A stretch of DNA of 64,000 bases from Diphasiastrum complanatum. Taxonomy: Eukaryota > Streptophyta > Lycopodiopsida > Lycopodiales > Lycopodiaceae. Below the pieces are notes generated by a model. It had not been told where the DNA came from. It did no database searches and saw only the letters and a list, made by a program, of their open reading frames with translations. The DNA lies in the NCBI GenBank assembly GCA_029204225.1, contig CM055113.1:17262445-17326444 (forward strand), read 5' to 3'. This document shows positions 12,367 to 43,273 of this stretch, piece after piece (the stretch's first letter is position 1; the number at the start of each line of letters is the position of its first letter). The position numbers were made by a program, and so were the translations under genes.

Positions 12367-13006
12367 AGAGAGCAACAGACGAGATATTGTCTCTTAAATG
12401 GCTAGTAAATTTTAAAACTTTCATAGAAAACGAGTGAATAGTTTAGAAATGTAAGAAATAAAAGTGGAAACAAATATTGTCATCCTCTTTCCCATAAATA
12501 TTTATTCATTCACGGTGGCCTAGATTGCCCATAGTGAGTGAAATTTACAAAATGGAAGTCCAAAAGGAAAAAGACCTTTGTAAGAAAGGAAAACCTTTCA
12601 CATTTGTTAAAAATAAAACCTATTGCATGACTATGAAGAGAGGGGCCAGGACGCAGATATGACCCATCAGGCAAATGCATAACCTAAGCATCTAGAATAC
12701 TAGGTGTATTTCAAATTTGAATCTGCAAAAGTAAAGACAAGGCTACCTAAACTTAGTTTTTACTCTTGCAGGTTCCTTGTACACCCTATAATGTTTGCCT
12801 CTACATAGCCGCTGGTTGTTGCTCACAAGCCCACAAGCCCAGCGCAAACAGGATCATGCTAAGTGAAATTGATCTAAGCTCTACATTAATAGGCTATCAT
12901 AAAGATGGGAGCAATTTTTTTTCCAAAATCAACTTTGTTCGTTCTGCACTAGGTCTGGAATTCCAAAAGAGGGTACATAAGTCATACAAAAGTATACTTT
13001 CTTGAA
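12367..13006. other. Anonymous sequence with a short plus-strand ORF
   Basis: A 79-aa frame at 12766-13005 follows a plausible splice acceptor (CTCTTGCAG at about 12770), but its product is not recognised. The rest holds nothing I can assign. Confidence 0.3.
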
Positions 13007-13222
13007 TCAGTATGACTTGTGAACTTGCATTTGGCCGAGTATGGATGCAGCAGCTTGTTGTTGGCATGCATTGCTTTCCTCCAAGTGCTTCAGAAACTTA
13101 CAAGGATATGGAGGAAGATCCCTTGGTAAGTAGGCATGTGATTTGATCAATTTCTCCTCGAGTACCTTAATGTGTGAAAGTACATTAATCAACTCATGTA
13201 GTCCACATGTAGGAAGACCCAA
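13007..13222 (-). CDS. Possible exon of an unidentified protein
   Basis: A minus-strand frame whose C-terminal 50 residues look like real protein: LEEKLIKSHAYLPRDLPPY, then KFLKHLEESNACQQQAAA, ending VHKSY before a TGA stop. It has no low complexity and a charged, helical character. It lies on the same strand as DHAR but does not resemble the DHAR C-terminus. It could be the last exon of another gene, a captured fragment or chance. No domain is recognised. Confidence 0.3.
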   Translation of the reverse strand: MGLPTCGLHELINVLSHIKVLEEKLIKSHAYLPRDLPPYPCKFLKHLEESNACQQQAAASILGQMQVHKSY

Positions 13223-13862
13223 TTATGTAGAAGGAGCTCAAATTTATTCTGGACAAGTTAAGATACTCTTTGGGGAAAGAATCACCATGCATTGCTGCCA
13301 TGATCTTCAACTATGCAATGCCATGCCAAAAAGGAGCACCAATAAAAGTTCCACATACAAAACAAACAGTATGCACAGAAACAGAGAGTTTTGGCACATT
13401 GATAATTTGATCAATAAAGTCTTGCACATTCAACTAAAGACTTCATATTTAACACATTCATGAAGCTAGATCTGAATCGTTTCTGATGAGAATAGATTCT
13501 ATACAGTATAGACCAGTTGTGAATCTCATAAACTTAACTGAACCAAGGAGATGTACATCAACCAATTTCTAAATGTTTATGCTTCAAAAATTCAAGAGAA
13601 TCTATATGTAAGACAAAAAAAAATAGTCCTTAATGGCAGAAGCGGACTTAAGTGACGTGTTTTGCCCAGCCACGTATAACGTCATCTGCTGATGATTTTG
13701 TCTTTAGAAAGCTCTCACGATTGAACAGAGCCTGCCACAAAAAAAAGCAAAATAGTTTAGCCTTTATTCACGAGATCATTACAGACAAACAGAAAGCAGT
13801 GGTCAAGTTTCCAACTTGCTCTTGAGCTCCCATAGTCGAGCTATTAAAAAGTTGGTATGAAC
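13223..13862. other. Anonymous sequence
   Basis: No gene, repeat or element boundary is recognised here. Confidence 0.4.
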
Positions 13863-14849
13863 CTTAGTTGCCCGTTCCGGAACGGAACGCGTTCTCGTTC
13901 TGGAATGGGACTCCCAAAGAAAATAAAAAGAATGCGTTTTTTTAACAAGAAAAAAAAAACCATATGCTGAGAGTTGATAGACAGAACAAGCAACTAAGCG
14001 TTTGGCTTCCATTTAGGATTGCGTTCTGGTTCTATAGTTGATCGCAGTTCTATGCATTATGCTTCTACAGGTTATCTTGGTTGTAAAATTCCTTCCATCA
14101 TAAAGGCTTCTGTGAGTAGTGGCTTTGTTCAGGCCCACGTCACGTCATCCATGGTTTTGAGACGTCTCAAATATAGCATGGCTCATACAGCAATTCTGGC
14201 TCGGATATAGATAACATGGTCTTTAACAAAGCATTGGAGATTAAGGAATAGAATCAAGATATATAGCGTGGCTCAGACAGCGATTCTAGCTCGGATTTTT
14301 GATAGATTGGATGGCGATGATATTGGTAAGGAATCCAGGGAGAATGGATGCCGTGCAAAAAAGAGATCAAGAATCAATTATGCTGATATGTTTGAGCAGG
14401 TTAAAGGAACGGTAGTGCTGCATATTAATTTCTCTGTGAAGCAAGATCCGCCTTTAGGACAGGAATTGTTGAACATAGTGCGAACCGCTTGCCAGCCAAT
14501 GACAGCTTTTGAGATACTGGTATTGCTTTCTATAAGCCGCATTTAAAGGCTTGATCAAGCGTCCCTGGAACTTTTGAAGACTGCAGTGTTAATGTCATAT
14601 CGAGACGCTCACTGTTGAAGGTATTAAGTTTTGCTGTTGGGGTTTCTCTGATCTCAGCTCATCCCCAAAGTGGATGTAGGTGCACTTTCCCTGCTCGCTA
14701 TCTGTGAAATGCAGAATGCGCGGGCCAGCAGGGTCGTTTACCATTTTTTTTACCTTGAACTAACTCGTTCCGAGCCAGTAAGTTCCGGAACGTACGGAAC
14801 GGGTGGAACGGAACGTTCCGACCCATTTTGCTCGGAATGGGCTTCTAAG
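13863..14849. mobile_element. hAT-like non-autonomous element carrying a host gene fragment
   Basis: The left end reads CTTAGTTGCCCGTTCCG; the right end, reversed, reads CTTAGAAGCCCATTCCG, giving 17-bp terminal inverted repeats with three mismatches. Subterminal GTTCCG/CGGAAC repeats are dense at both ends. The flanks GTATGAAC (13855-13862) and GTATGACA (14850-14857) match at six of eight positions, as expected of an old 8-bp hAT duplication. The 987-bp unit has no transposase and carries a piece of FANCI, so it behaves like a Pack-type element. A related small element lies at 15508-15706. Confidence 0.65.
14255..14660 (+). pseudogene. FANCI: FANCI (Fanconi anaemia complementation group I) gene fragment
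   Basis: The frame codes a block beginning GTVVLHINFSVKQDPPLGQE, then FEILVLLSISRI, a TAA stop, and RLDQASLELLKTAVLMSYRD before a TGA. This matches the N-terminal solenoid of FANCI (roughly residues 280-370 of the vertebrate protein): the GT-hydrophobic-LH segment, GxELxxxL, the ALLLSVTRI-like segment and LLKTxVxxSxxD. FANCI partners FANCD2 in nuclear interstrand-crosslink repair. Only about 130 codons are present, with at least two in-frame stops and no start, so it cannot code functional FANCI. It lies wholly inside the GTTCCG-ended element. Whether it came from genomic DNA or spliced RNA cannot be told; no intron is visible in the matched part. Confidence 0.8.
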
Positions 14850-15507
14850 GTATGACATAGTTTTAGCATGGAATAGAAAAACGTCTTGCCTAAGATGAAT
14901 AAGAATCATGTACAATTAATAATGAGCTGGTATACATGAATAAGGTGGTCAACTCTTCACCTTCTGTGGTCACGCTATGGGAAGGTTGGTATGGAAGCAA
15001 CATCAACACAATATATATTGCTTGTTGCATGCAAGAAAAGGTTTTGCCTAAGATAAGGAAGTATTGTTCAGAATTGATAATGAGTTGATACGCACGAATC
15101 AACATGCCCACTTTCAAATATCTCTTCTCCAGATGATGGGATTAAGTAAGCAAAAAGTCCTCTTTTTTGGATATTAATGAGCATCTCTACTTCCGAGTTG
15201 GAGCAGGTGACTGTGGAGAATAGAAGTGAAAGCTTGAAGTGGTCCAGACTCCAATATGCTTGTCTTGATGTTGATGATGCAATATTATCTCATCCTTGGA
15301 ATTAGTGTTTTTAAAATCAGCTTTGATGCAACAAGAAGATTTTTTGCACAGCAGTTGAGGCTGATGGTATCACTTGAATTTCCTGTCATATCTGACTAAA
15401 ATATGTATCAATTTGGCCCTAAGAAAAATGTACTAGCCAGACAAGATTTTGGTGTAGGAAAGTGTAACCACATCATTTATTCTGCTACAGGCAATCGTTA
15501 CTTAAAA
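14850..15507. other. Anonymous sequence between two GTTCCG elements
   Basis: No coding or repeat structure is recognised. Confidence 0.4.
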
Positions 15508-15706
15508 GCTTAGAAGCCCGTTCCGACCAAAATGGGTCGGAACGTTCCGTTCCAGCGTTCCGTATGTTCCGGAACGTTCCTGGTCGGAACGATATTGATG
15601 TACATTTAATTATTTTAATTATTTATCTTAATTAAATCCTTTGTTAAAAAAACGTATTTTTTTATTTGTTTTTTTTGGGCATCGTTCCGGAACGGAAGGC
15701 AAAAGT
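15508..15706. mobile_element. Small GTTCCG-family MITE
   Basis: The left end (GCTTAGAAGCCCGTTCCG) is nearly the same as the reversed right end of the 13863-14849 element. The right end, reversed, reads ACTTTTGCCTTCCGTTCCG. The flanks ACTTAAAA and TCTTAAAT share six of eight bases. The 199-bp unit has only subterminal repeats and AT-rich filler, with no coding content. Confidence 0.6.
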
Positions 15707-16049
15707 TCTTAAATTGCACCATAATCTTACCTTGGCGACTGGCCCTTGAATAATCTGGAACTTACTTGAACCTCTTGCCACATCCCATCAAAGTATGTAT
15801 GGTTTGGCAGACACCTCTAATGTGGAAGTCAATTGAGATGTTAGTGAACGAAAAACCATTCATCAGTTCGTTAGTAGGACCCTTGACATAACAAATTTAA
15901 AAAATTGGACCTTGCATAAGTTCGGCCTGCCTAGGATTTCAAGCATGAAGATCAAATTGGTTAGAGAGATAAAAGTTCAGCTGTCAATACAAACCATAAA
16001 CTTTCTTCCATGGAGGTAGTGTTTCCAAAACTTTATTATGTGTGAACAC

Positions 16050-16545
16050 GTCAAACCTGTAAATTGTAAATTGTAAATATTAAAATGGCTCACACTAGCC
16101 TATGGTGGTTTGTAAGAAAATGTAAATAGCAGGTTTTTGATAACTTGTTGACCTGCTTATATTTGGTGTAGGGTACTAGGTCTTAATCTAGATTCTAGAG
16201 GCTATTGGATTGACCTCCTAAAAAGTAGGAAAGTTGACCGGTCAACAGGACAAGTGTCATATGCTCATTGGGACACTTGGTCCAGTGCATGAGTGACACG
16301 GGTCGGACGGTCCTACACGTTTGCCAATGTGTCAAGGTACTGTCAAGTGGCAAGTGTCGATTGTGCATGGGGCTCACCATGTGTCGACGTTAAGAAAGGG
16401 TCAGGGTTAAGTGGGTGCTTGAGGATTATGTATAAGTGAGCCTAGAGAGAGGCACTCCCCATCATATTCTATGCAGTGGGTGGCTGGGATGAGACTTTGC
16501 AGCAATGCTCTTATGTGTTTATGCTTGTAACTTGATACGTTCTTT
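16050..16545 (+). repeat. Gypsy LTR relic (family of gypsy B and C)
   Basis: Shares the ordered LTR blocks of gypsy B and C: GGGTACT near 16175, CTCCTAAAAAGTAGG, GACCGGTCAA, ATATGCTCATTGGGACACTT, CAAGTGGCAAGTGTCGA, GCTTGAGGATTATGTATAAG with a probable TATA box, and CCTAGAGAGAGGCA. No internal region adjoins it. Both ends are diffuse. Confidence 0.8.
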
Positions 16546-16624
16546 CAAGAGAAATTAATAAAGAGGATATTTGGTGCCTGCTTTGGTGTGCTTTGGATTG
16601 AATTCAGATAGCTTTGTGATAGTT

Positions 16625-17110
16625 GTTGACTAGGCGACATTATGAGTTCCATTCTTCTTTATGCCAATGATGGGGTACTAGTCTCTCCGACTAGAGAGGG
16701 GTTACAATGACAGTTGGATTAGGCCTTTTGTACCTTGTGAAGACCAAGGTTATGGTCTTCAATACTTCTAGGCTTTGATGCAGCGTCGAAAGCTTATTTT
16801 CAATGGACAGCACCTTTATGTGCTTTCTTCATACACTTGCAAATACTTTTCGCTGATCCTACAGTATGCGACAGGCAAGTACCACTCGACTTGGGAAGGG
16901 ACACTCTTCACTTGTTCAATTAGAGAGGTTTTGTTTCAGGATGCCCTGAGTAAGTGTAGACATTTTGATACCATCGTCACCCCCACAGCCTTATATGCAG
17001 CGGAGGCATGGTGTATCGGCCTTTCCTCCTCACACTGGACCAGTATCTCGAGATCGCAGACTACCAAATTAGCTCGTATGATTTGGAATGTACAGACATC
17101 AGCCCATTGA
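16625..17110 (+). pseudogene. LINE (non-LTR retrotransposon) RT relic
   Basis: Across broken frames the sequence reads SSILLYANDGVLVSPTREGL (the RT Y-A-D-D region, here Y-A-N-D), then KTKVMVFNTS, and later FDTIVTPTALYAAEAWC with a following SSHWTSI block. These are the order and spacing of the RT palm and thumb in plant LINEs. Several stops and frameshifts are present. No 5' end, ORF1, endonuclease or poly-A tail is seen. Confidence 0.75.
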
Positions 17111-17412
17111 CAACCATTGCTTGTTGCCAGCAATGGGAGATATATTGGGATATTTGCATTGCTTGATCACCTTCTGCTAGGTTGTAAATGATTATAGATT
17201 AACTAAATGTGACATGTTGATAACAACACCCCTCACTGATTGCTTTTCAACTTTAGAAACGTTTTTAAGGAAAAGTTCATTGAAATAGCTCACTCTGGCA
17301 CCACTTTCTTAAATATATGCAGCGGAAACCTTTCTGATAGCCACAGGTGCAAAGAAGCTTTACTAGAAGATACTCATATTTGTGGTCAATATGTCAGCCT
17401 TATTTTGTGTCA

Positions 17413-37743
<20,331 letters not shown>

Positions 37744-37746
37744 TTA

Positions 37747-38215
37747 AGACCGAACAAAGTGAATTGCATGAATAAACGCAAACTATCGATACCTTAGTAC
37801 TTTTGACATATGCAAAAAATAAATAGGCTGATAACCACAATACAAAGGTGAGATAAAAGATCAAGTGATGAAAATGTGAGCCTCCCTAAGTTTCATTGAA
37901 GAACCACAGCATAATTGACTCCAAAAGTGCTTGCTTGCAAAACAATCCTCAAGAAGTATATTACTTGGAAAAGATGCAAATTATCCCTACAAGTACATAA
38001 GAAAAATTAGTACTCTATATTGATAATTGATTTTGATGATTTGTTGTAAAAGTCCAGACAAAAAGTCAAGTCCTCTTTGATCTTATCCTTATATTCATTG
38101 TCTCAGCTATCACTATTGATACTTTGTTCATTATCTGCCACTCACGTTCAATAGACAAATCGATTTGGATCTTTTTTTAATTCTTTTCCTCCTTGCTTTG
38201 TGATGATCTCTAGAA
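37747..38215. other. Sequence upstream of the first recognised DHAR exon
   Basis: By gene orientation this belongs to the preceding DHAR intron. I searched for an exon ending in G-D plus a split Cys codon and did not find one. Confidence 0.4.
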
Positions 38216-38700
38216 TTAGGATCTAATTCATAGATTTTGCATCATTGAAACATGAAAAGACAGCATGTAGGCTAATTTATCAATCTCCCATGAAGAATGG
38301 CTAACTATCATTACATGAAGTCACAAGACAATAGGTTCTCCCATGAAGAGCCCAAGCAATACCAATCAGTAAACTGAATAATCAATGTACAAAGTGCCCT
38401 ATATATATCTAACTAATGAACCCTAATGTACGAATTCAAAAATGAAGGGAGGCAAAGTATATGGAGAGAAAATAGTGCCCCTCACTCCACATATGACTCA
38501 ATATATAAAGGCACTTGGCTAGTCAATGTTAGAAATAAGGCCCAAGGCCAATCCTAAGCATAAAAAAGGCTCTCTAAGGGCCTATAAATAAATAATATAA
38601 AATGCGTAACTAGGAACAAAAGTATAAACAAAAGTAAATGTAAAAAGGCCCGCAAAATATATGCAGAGTAGCCTAGCAAGCCTATAGCCTATAGTCCATA
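38216..38700 (-). repeat. 3' LTR of the gag-only element
   Basis: Aligns with 41300-41762, with several substitutions and short indels. Confidence 0.87.
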
Positions 38701-38951
38701 ACTCTCCCCAGCTATGAAGAACATTGCCCCCAATGTGGGCAAAGTAAGAAAGGAACCACTGTTGTAAAGCAGCCTCAAGATACTACATCTAGTAACGGAA
38801 CGTCAGGGTGAGTAGGAGCATCCTGGGAAGCAATAGAAAATATTTGAGAGAGAGACTATCTACCTACCCTTGTGTCACACTACCTACCTAACCTGTGTCA
38901 CAATACCTACCTACCTACGTTCCAATGTTAAAAAATAATGCATTAAAAAAG

Positions 38952-38960
38952 TCTCTCTCT

Positions 38961-39049
<89 letters not shown>
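38952..39049. repeat. (CT)n microsatellite
   Basis: About 45 CT units; the flanking Leu-Ser and Arg-Glu frames are artefacts. Confidence 0.98.
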
Positions 39050-39052
<3 letters not shown>

Positions 39053-39056
39053 AAAG

Positions 39057-39106
39057 ATTTTATTAATGTCCTATGTACCTTAGGGTATTCAAGGACATTA
39101 ATAAAA

Positions 39107-39107
<1 letters not shown>
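39057..39107. repeat. Inverted repeat between two CT tracts
   Basis: 39057-39072 (ATTTTATTAATGTCCT) is the exact reverse complement of 39092-39107, with a 19-base loop. CT tracts of the same orientation lie on both sides. Confidence 0.93.

Positions 39108-39108
<1 letters not shown>

Positions 39109-39162
<54 letters not shown>
39109..39162. repeat. (CT)n microsatellite, second tract
   Basis: About 27 TC/CT units directly after the inverted repeat. Confidence 0.98.
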
Positions 39163-39165
<3 letters not shown>

Positions 39166-39659
39166 GTAGAATAGCAGCTGGCAGGAGTGGAAAAAGCTTT
39201 GGATCAGTAGGAAAGGTAGAATCCCCAAGAGCATCATCCTCTATAGCAACACGCAGAAAGCTAACATGAAAGATATCACGAGCCCGAGTAGCAGCAGGTA
39301 ACTCAAGGCGGTATGTAACTCATGAGTATCCTAACATCCAATATACGCATAAGCTTTGTGGCAAAGGTGGTGCTTTCGCAATAGGCTATACCAGCTGAAT
39401 GGACAAAAGAACTGCACAATGGGCCTTAGGGATGCTCGCCATAAACTGTTTCCCCGAAATGAGGTGATAATCATGCCGATAATCAGTACCAAAAAGTAAA
39501 TGTCGAGTACCATCATAAAAAAATGTCAAGGTCTGTCGTTGTAGATTCAAAGTAACTGCTCCCAAAGAGGTAAACCAATTGGCACCGAGGATGAGATCAT
39601 AACATGTAAGTGAATGATGTGAAAATCTGCCTATTCAAGGAAATCTCCAACATTGTATG

Positions 39660-40904
39660 CAAGCTGCTGAAACATCTACGTGCTAGAAAAAAAATGTGCG
39701 CTAACAACCTCAACATGGAGGAGATAAGGAGTAGCAACTGGCGTAGCATGAATGAGACAAAGAAAGAGTGAGTACTGCCAGAAACAGTGAATACTGCCTG
39801 TGTCAACTAGGGCAATGAACTCACGGCCAATGATATAGAGGTGAAGGCAAATATGGCGGAACGACAACTGAGGGATCATCATCTAAAATATGAAGGCATA
39901 TGGCGGAATCAAGACTATCATCAAGTGTGTCAGCCTCATGGAAATAAGATACAGTGGCAGAGGAAGGCTGGCAACAATCACGAGCCATATGATCAGGACT
40001 TTTACAATTGAAACATAAATGCTTCTCACGGATCTCATATATCTTGGTAGGTGAGTAGCAACGGGCAAAAACGGGCGAGGAAAAATGGAAGAGTGTGATC
40101 TGAGAGAAAAAGTGGAAGGAGAAGAACTGACAAAGATAGGACTAACAGAAGAGGTGCAGACAGAACGGGATGTGAAAAAGAAGATGACATGGGAAAATAC
40201 TTATGCTACAAAGTGGTGGCAAGGAAGATGGCATGAGAGACAATGAGTGGAAAAAACAAAGAAATGTCATATTTGAGTGCTCCTCGTAAGCTGCAACATA
40301 GCGGGAAATGAGCTCCAATGTAGAAAAATCTGGAACCGGGTAGAAGAGCTTTATAAAGCGTGTTGTATGAGTAGCCAAATCAGCAGTGTGGGTGAGACTA
40401 CAAAAAATATCACGCTGCTGAATAAGCCACTGAGGATCCATCATAGCAAGGCGGAGGGTCTGTCATCAACTCTGTACAACTAGAAAGGCCAAGATGTAAA
40501 GTTGTCTACCAAAACACATGCCACCAAGTAGCGACGCAGCCCTTCAAATGTAGAGGAGTTAAATGGATGTGCTGAACATCGATCTTGGGAAACATAAAGA
40601 AATAGGTTTCAAGCTTAGAATACCAATTCTCGAGCTCATTCACATCGGATGACCCAGAATATACAGTAAGCTGAACCTTATCCTTAAATTCCCGAGCAAG
40701 AAAAGTAGAACCATAACCAAAAAGAGGCGCTGGTGGTGTAGGAGATGTAGGGGAAAAAGGTGGAGCATTTGGCGTGGAAGAACTCAGTGGGAGGTGGAAT
40801 AGATGATGGTGGAACGAAGATGGATTGTAAGGAAAGCAAAGCAATCTGGGTGGAGAGGCATTGAAAGTCTCTCGTAACTCAAGGTGCAAGGCAGAGCCAG
40901 CCAA
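39660..40904 (-). pseudogene. Gag-protease gene of the gag-only element
   Basis: The first frame (40904 down to about 40506) has a long Pro/Ser-rich N-terminus, then KVQLTVYSGSSDVNELENWY, the LETYFFMF segment and LKGCVATWW, the typical gag core of gypsy-type elements. Gag continues in another frame near 40440-40260. A CCHC knuckle (CFNCKSPDHMARDC) lies near 39980-40020, and an aspartic protease with FIALVDTGS near 39800-39840. At least three frameshifts break it. No pol sequence follows before the 3' LTR. Confidence 0.78.
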
Positions 40905-40984
40905 TCCAAGATAGTCTTGATCTTCTTAGGATCCATCCGAATTCGTCCGTAACCTCAAACTGGATCTGAAAATGTGCTAAGACA

Positions 40985-41250
40985 TCACCAAAAAGATGAT
41001 GTAGTGGGCACTAGACAGCCTCCAATAAAAGTTGTAAACACCCTGCAAAAAGGTTGGAAAATCTCCCAAAGAAGATGATGTAGACATGCAATGGACAGCC
41101 TCCAATAAAAGCTATAAACACCTGCAAAAAGGTTGGAAAATCTCCCAAAGAAGATGATGTAGATGTGCGATGGACAGCCTCCTATAACCACTCTGCAAAA
41201 AGGCTGGAAAATCCACCGAATAAGATGATGTAGATGGGCGCTCAATAAGA
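40985..41250. repeat. Three tandem 79-bp units
   Basis: Units containing GACAGCCTCC, CTGCAAAAAGG and AAGATGATGTAGA recur with starts near 41013, 41092 and 41171. They lie in the leader between the primer-binding site and gag. Confidence 0.92.
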
Positions 41251-41299
41251 TCTGAAAATGAGCTTCAAAAACCGACAAGACAAGTGCTCTGATACCAAG

Positions 41300-41762
41300 T
41301 TAGGATCTAATTCACAGATTTTGCATCATTGAAATATGAAAAGAAGGAATGTAGGCTAATTGATCAATCTTCCACGAAGAATGGTTAACTAGCATCACAT
41401 GAAGTCACAAGACAATAGGTTCTCCCACGAAGAGCCCAAGCAATACCAATCAATAAGCTGAATAATCAACGTACAAGTGCCCTATATATACCCCACTATT
41501 GAACCCTAATATAGGAATTCAAAAATGAAGGAAGGCAAAGACTACGGAGGAAAAATAGTGCACCCTACTAAGGGCCTCCACTCCACATATGACTCAATAA
41601 ATAAAGGCACTTGGCCAGTCAATATTAGAGATAAGGCCCAATCATAAGCATAAAAAAGGCTCTATGCGCAACTAGGACCAAAAGTATAAACAACAGTAAA
41701 TGTAAAAGGCATACAGAATTTATGCAGAGTAGCCCGGTAAAGCTTGTAGCCTGTAGTCCATA
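41300..41762 (-). repeat. 5' LTR of the gag-only element
   Basis: Partner of 38216-38700, beside the primer-binding site. Confidence 0.87.
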
Positions 41763-43040
41763 GCTTCTAGCATCTTCTCCACATCACAATCCTCTTCTAA
41801 TGAAGCCTTTGCTACCAAAGCACATTAGACTTTATTGATATGTGAACTTGTCTCTTCTAGGCTTTACAGTTCTTATTGTATAATGGCATTGCTTCCTCAA
41901 ATCTACACATCATAAATGGTTAGCATGAGTTCCTCAAGTTAGTCAACTTAGAGACTAGAAAAAACCTCAATGAAGCATGGTTACTGAACAAGACAAGCTA
42001 TTACAATTCTTGGCTTCAAGCTCTATTATATGTTATCATATTCTTGCCTCATTCAAAACATAGATTGTAATTGCATTGGAAAAATCTCAGTTGTAAAATG
42101 TATAAAAAATCTTTATTGGCAAATGGTTGTCTTTCATGTATAGTGATGTGCTTATATCTCTTACAAAAGAGTTGGGTATCAAAATCGATCTACTATAACA
42201 CCTTCTTTAAAAGGAGTGGGCAAGTCAATAAGTCATGCTTCTTATGTCCTGTGGATCCTGTGAGAGTACTTACAAAGTGAAATGACTTCTTCATGGCTCA
42301 TAACATTGACCGCATTTGAGCATGATGGAACAGATTCAAAATTAGCAAAGCATTAATCCCATTACTCAACCAACATAAAAGTTGTAGGCAACTCTAAAAA
42401 ACTTGAATAAAAATAGTGCAAAGGTACATGAAGAAACTATGATTTGAATGCTACGTTAAGACAAATCCGCATGACCAATGCACGTAAATAGACAAACTTA
42501 AATCTGGGACTAAAGATGAACTATATGCCAGATCTCCGAAAATAGAGCAAGTCCAATCCTGTGTTTTGATTAATACACACAACAATAGAAGAACTTCCAA
42601 GATGATATGATGACGATGATGTTGTATTTGAGTTCCTGTCCTACATTTGGCTCTGTGCAAGATGACAAGTATTTCGGCAAACTTGAATTGGGACTGGCTG
42701 CTTGTTCAAGACTGTTTTGCAAATCTTGACTTGCATTGGCTGCTTGTTCATGACTACTTGTATTTCTACAAGTTCGGGTCTGCTCGAGATTCTCATTCAT
42801 TTTTGCAGGTCATCTGTTGCAAAAATTTGGCTATTCAAGAAACAGTTCAAATATACAAACTGTTCAAGAAACCGTGTAAATATGTTGACTGTTCAAAACA
42901 TAGTGTGAATATGCAGGTCACAAATGTATGGAAAACAATGTGCAGATAAATTGTCTTGATCTGCGAATGCAAGTAAGATTTGTTTATTGTCCTTGAGGAC
43001 TTCATAATTTGCTCAAGAATTTGGAGTGGGAATAAAATTC
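41763..43040. other. Anonymous sequence with a possible LTR
   Basis: No gene is recognised. The part left of 43041 may be an LTR, because a polypurine-like tract and TGTTGG occur there on the minus strand. Confidence 0.35.
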
Positions 43041-43210
43041 CAACACTTCCCCTTAACTACACTTCAAATTCTATTAAGAATATAAAACATCATGAAAACA
43101 TGTATGAAAAAAGTGAAGATTATGCAGCAAATTGTCTGAGCCATACATATGGCCCATATTGCCCCAACTAACTCAGCTTCTCTTGAATTTTTGAAGTAGC
43201 CAAAATTAAT
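43041..43210 (-). pseudogene. Possible copia RNase H tail
   Basis: The minus strand shows a purine tract (AAGGGGAAG) before TGTTGGAATTTT near 43041. Upstream is a degenerate segment REAELVGAIWAICMAQTI near 43160 that faintly resembles the S-x-E-A-E-Y block of copia RNase H. The evidence is weak. Confidence 0.3.
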
Positions 43211-43265
43211 AGAGTAAATAATTCCCATTGTGTCGGCAAATATTTGTTGTCTTATATATATAGAT

Positions 43266-43273
43266 ATATATAT
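43266..43273. repeat. hAT target site duplication, left copy (ATATATAT)
   Basis: Same 8 bp follows the right end at 53848. Both lie in AT repeats, so the match is less informative than usual. Confidence 0.65.

Larger units (their letters stand above)
38216..41762 (-). mobile_element. LTR element coding only gag and protease
   Basis: LTRs at 38216-38700 and 41300-41762 match along their length, both running from TTAGGATCTAATTCA to GTCCATA. The primer-binding site TTGGTATCAGAGC lies just left of the right LTR, and the polypurine tract GCTGGGGAGAG just right of the left LTR. The 2.6-kb interior codes a gypsy-like gag, a zinc knuckle and an aspartic protease on the minus strand, with no RT, RNase H or integrase. 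That is the make-up of a gag-only non-autonomous element. LTR divergence is marked, so it is not recent. No clear target duplication was found. Confidence 0.8.

Noticed and set aside
38952-39162. CRISPR-like array of repeats
   Set aside because: Plain CT dinucleotide repeats without spacers; nuclear plant DNA.
38895-39237. Arg-Glu / Ser-Leu repeat proteins
   Set aside because: Frames through two CT microsatellites and a hairpin.
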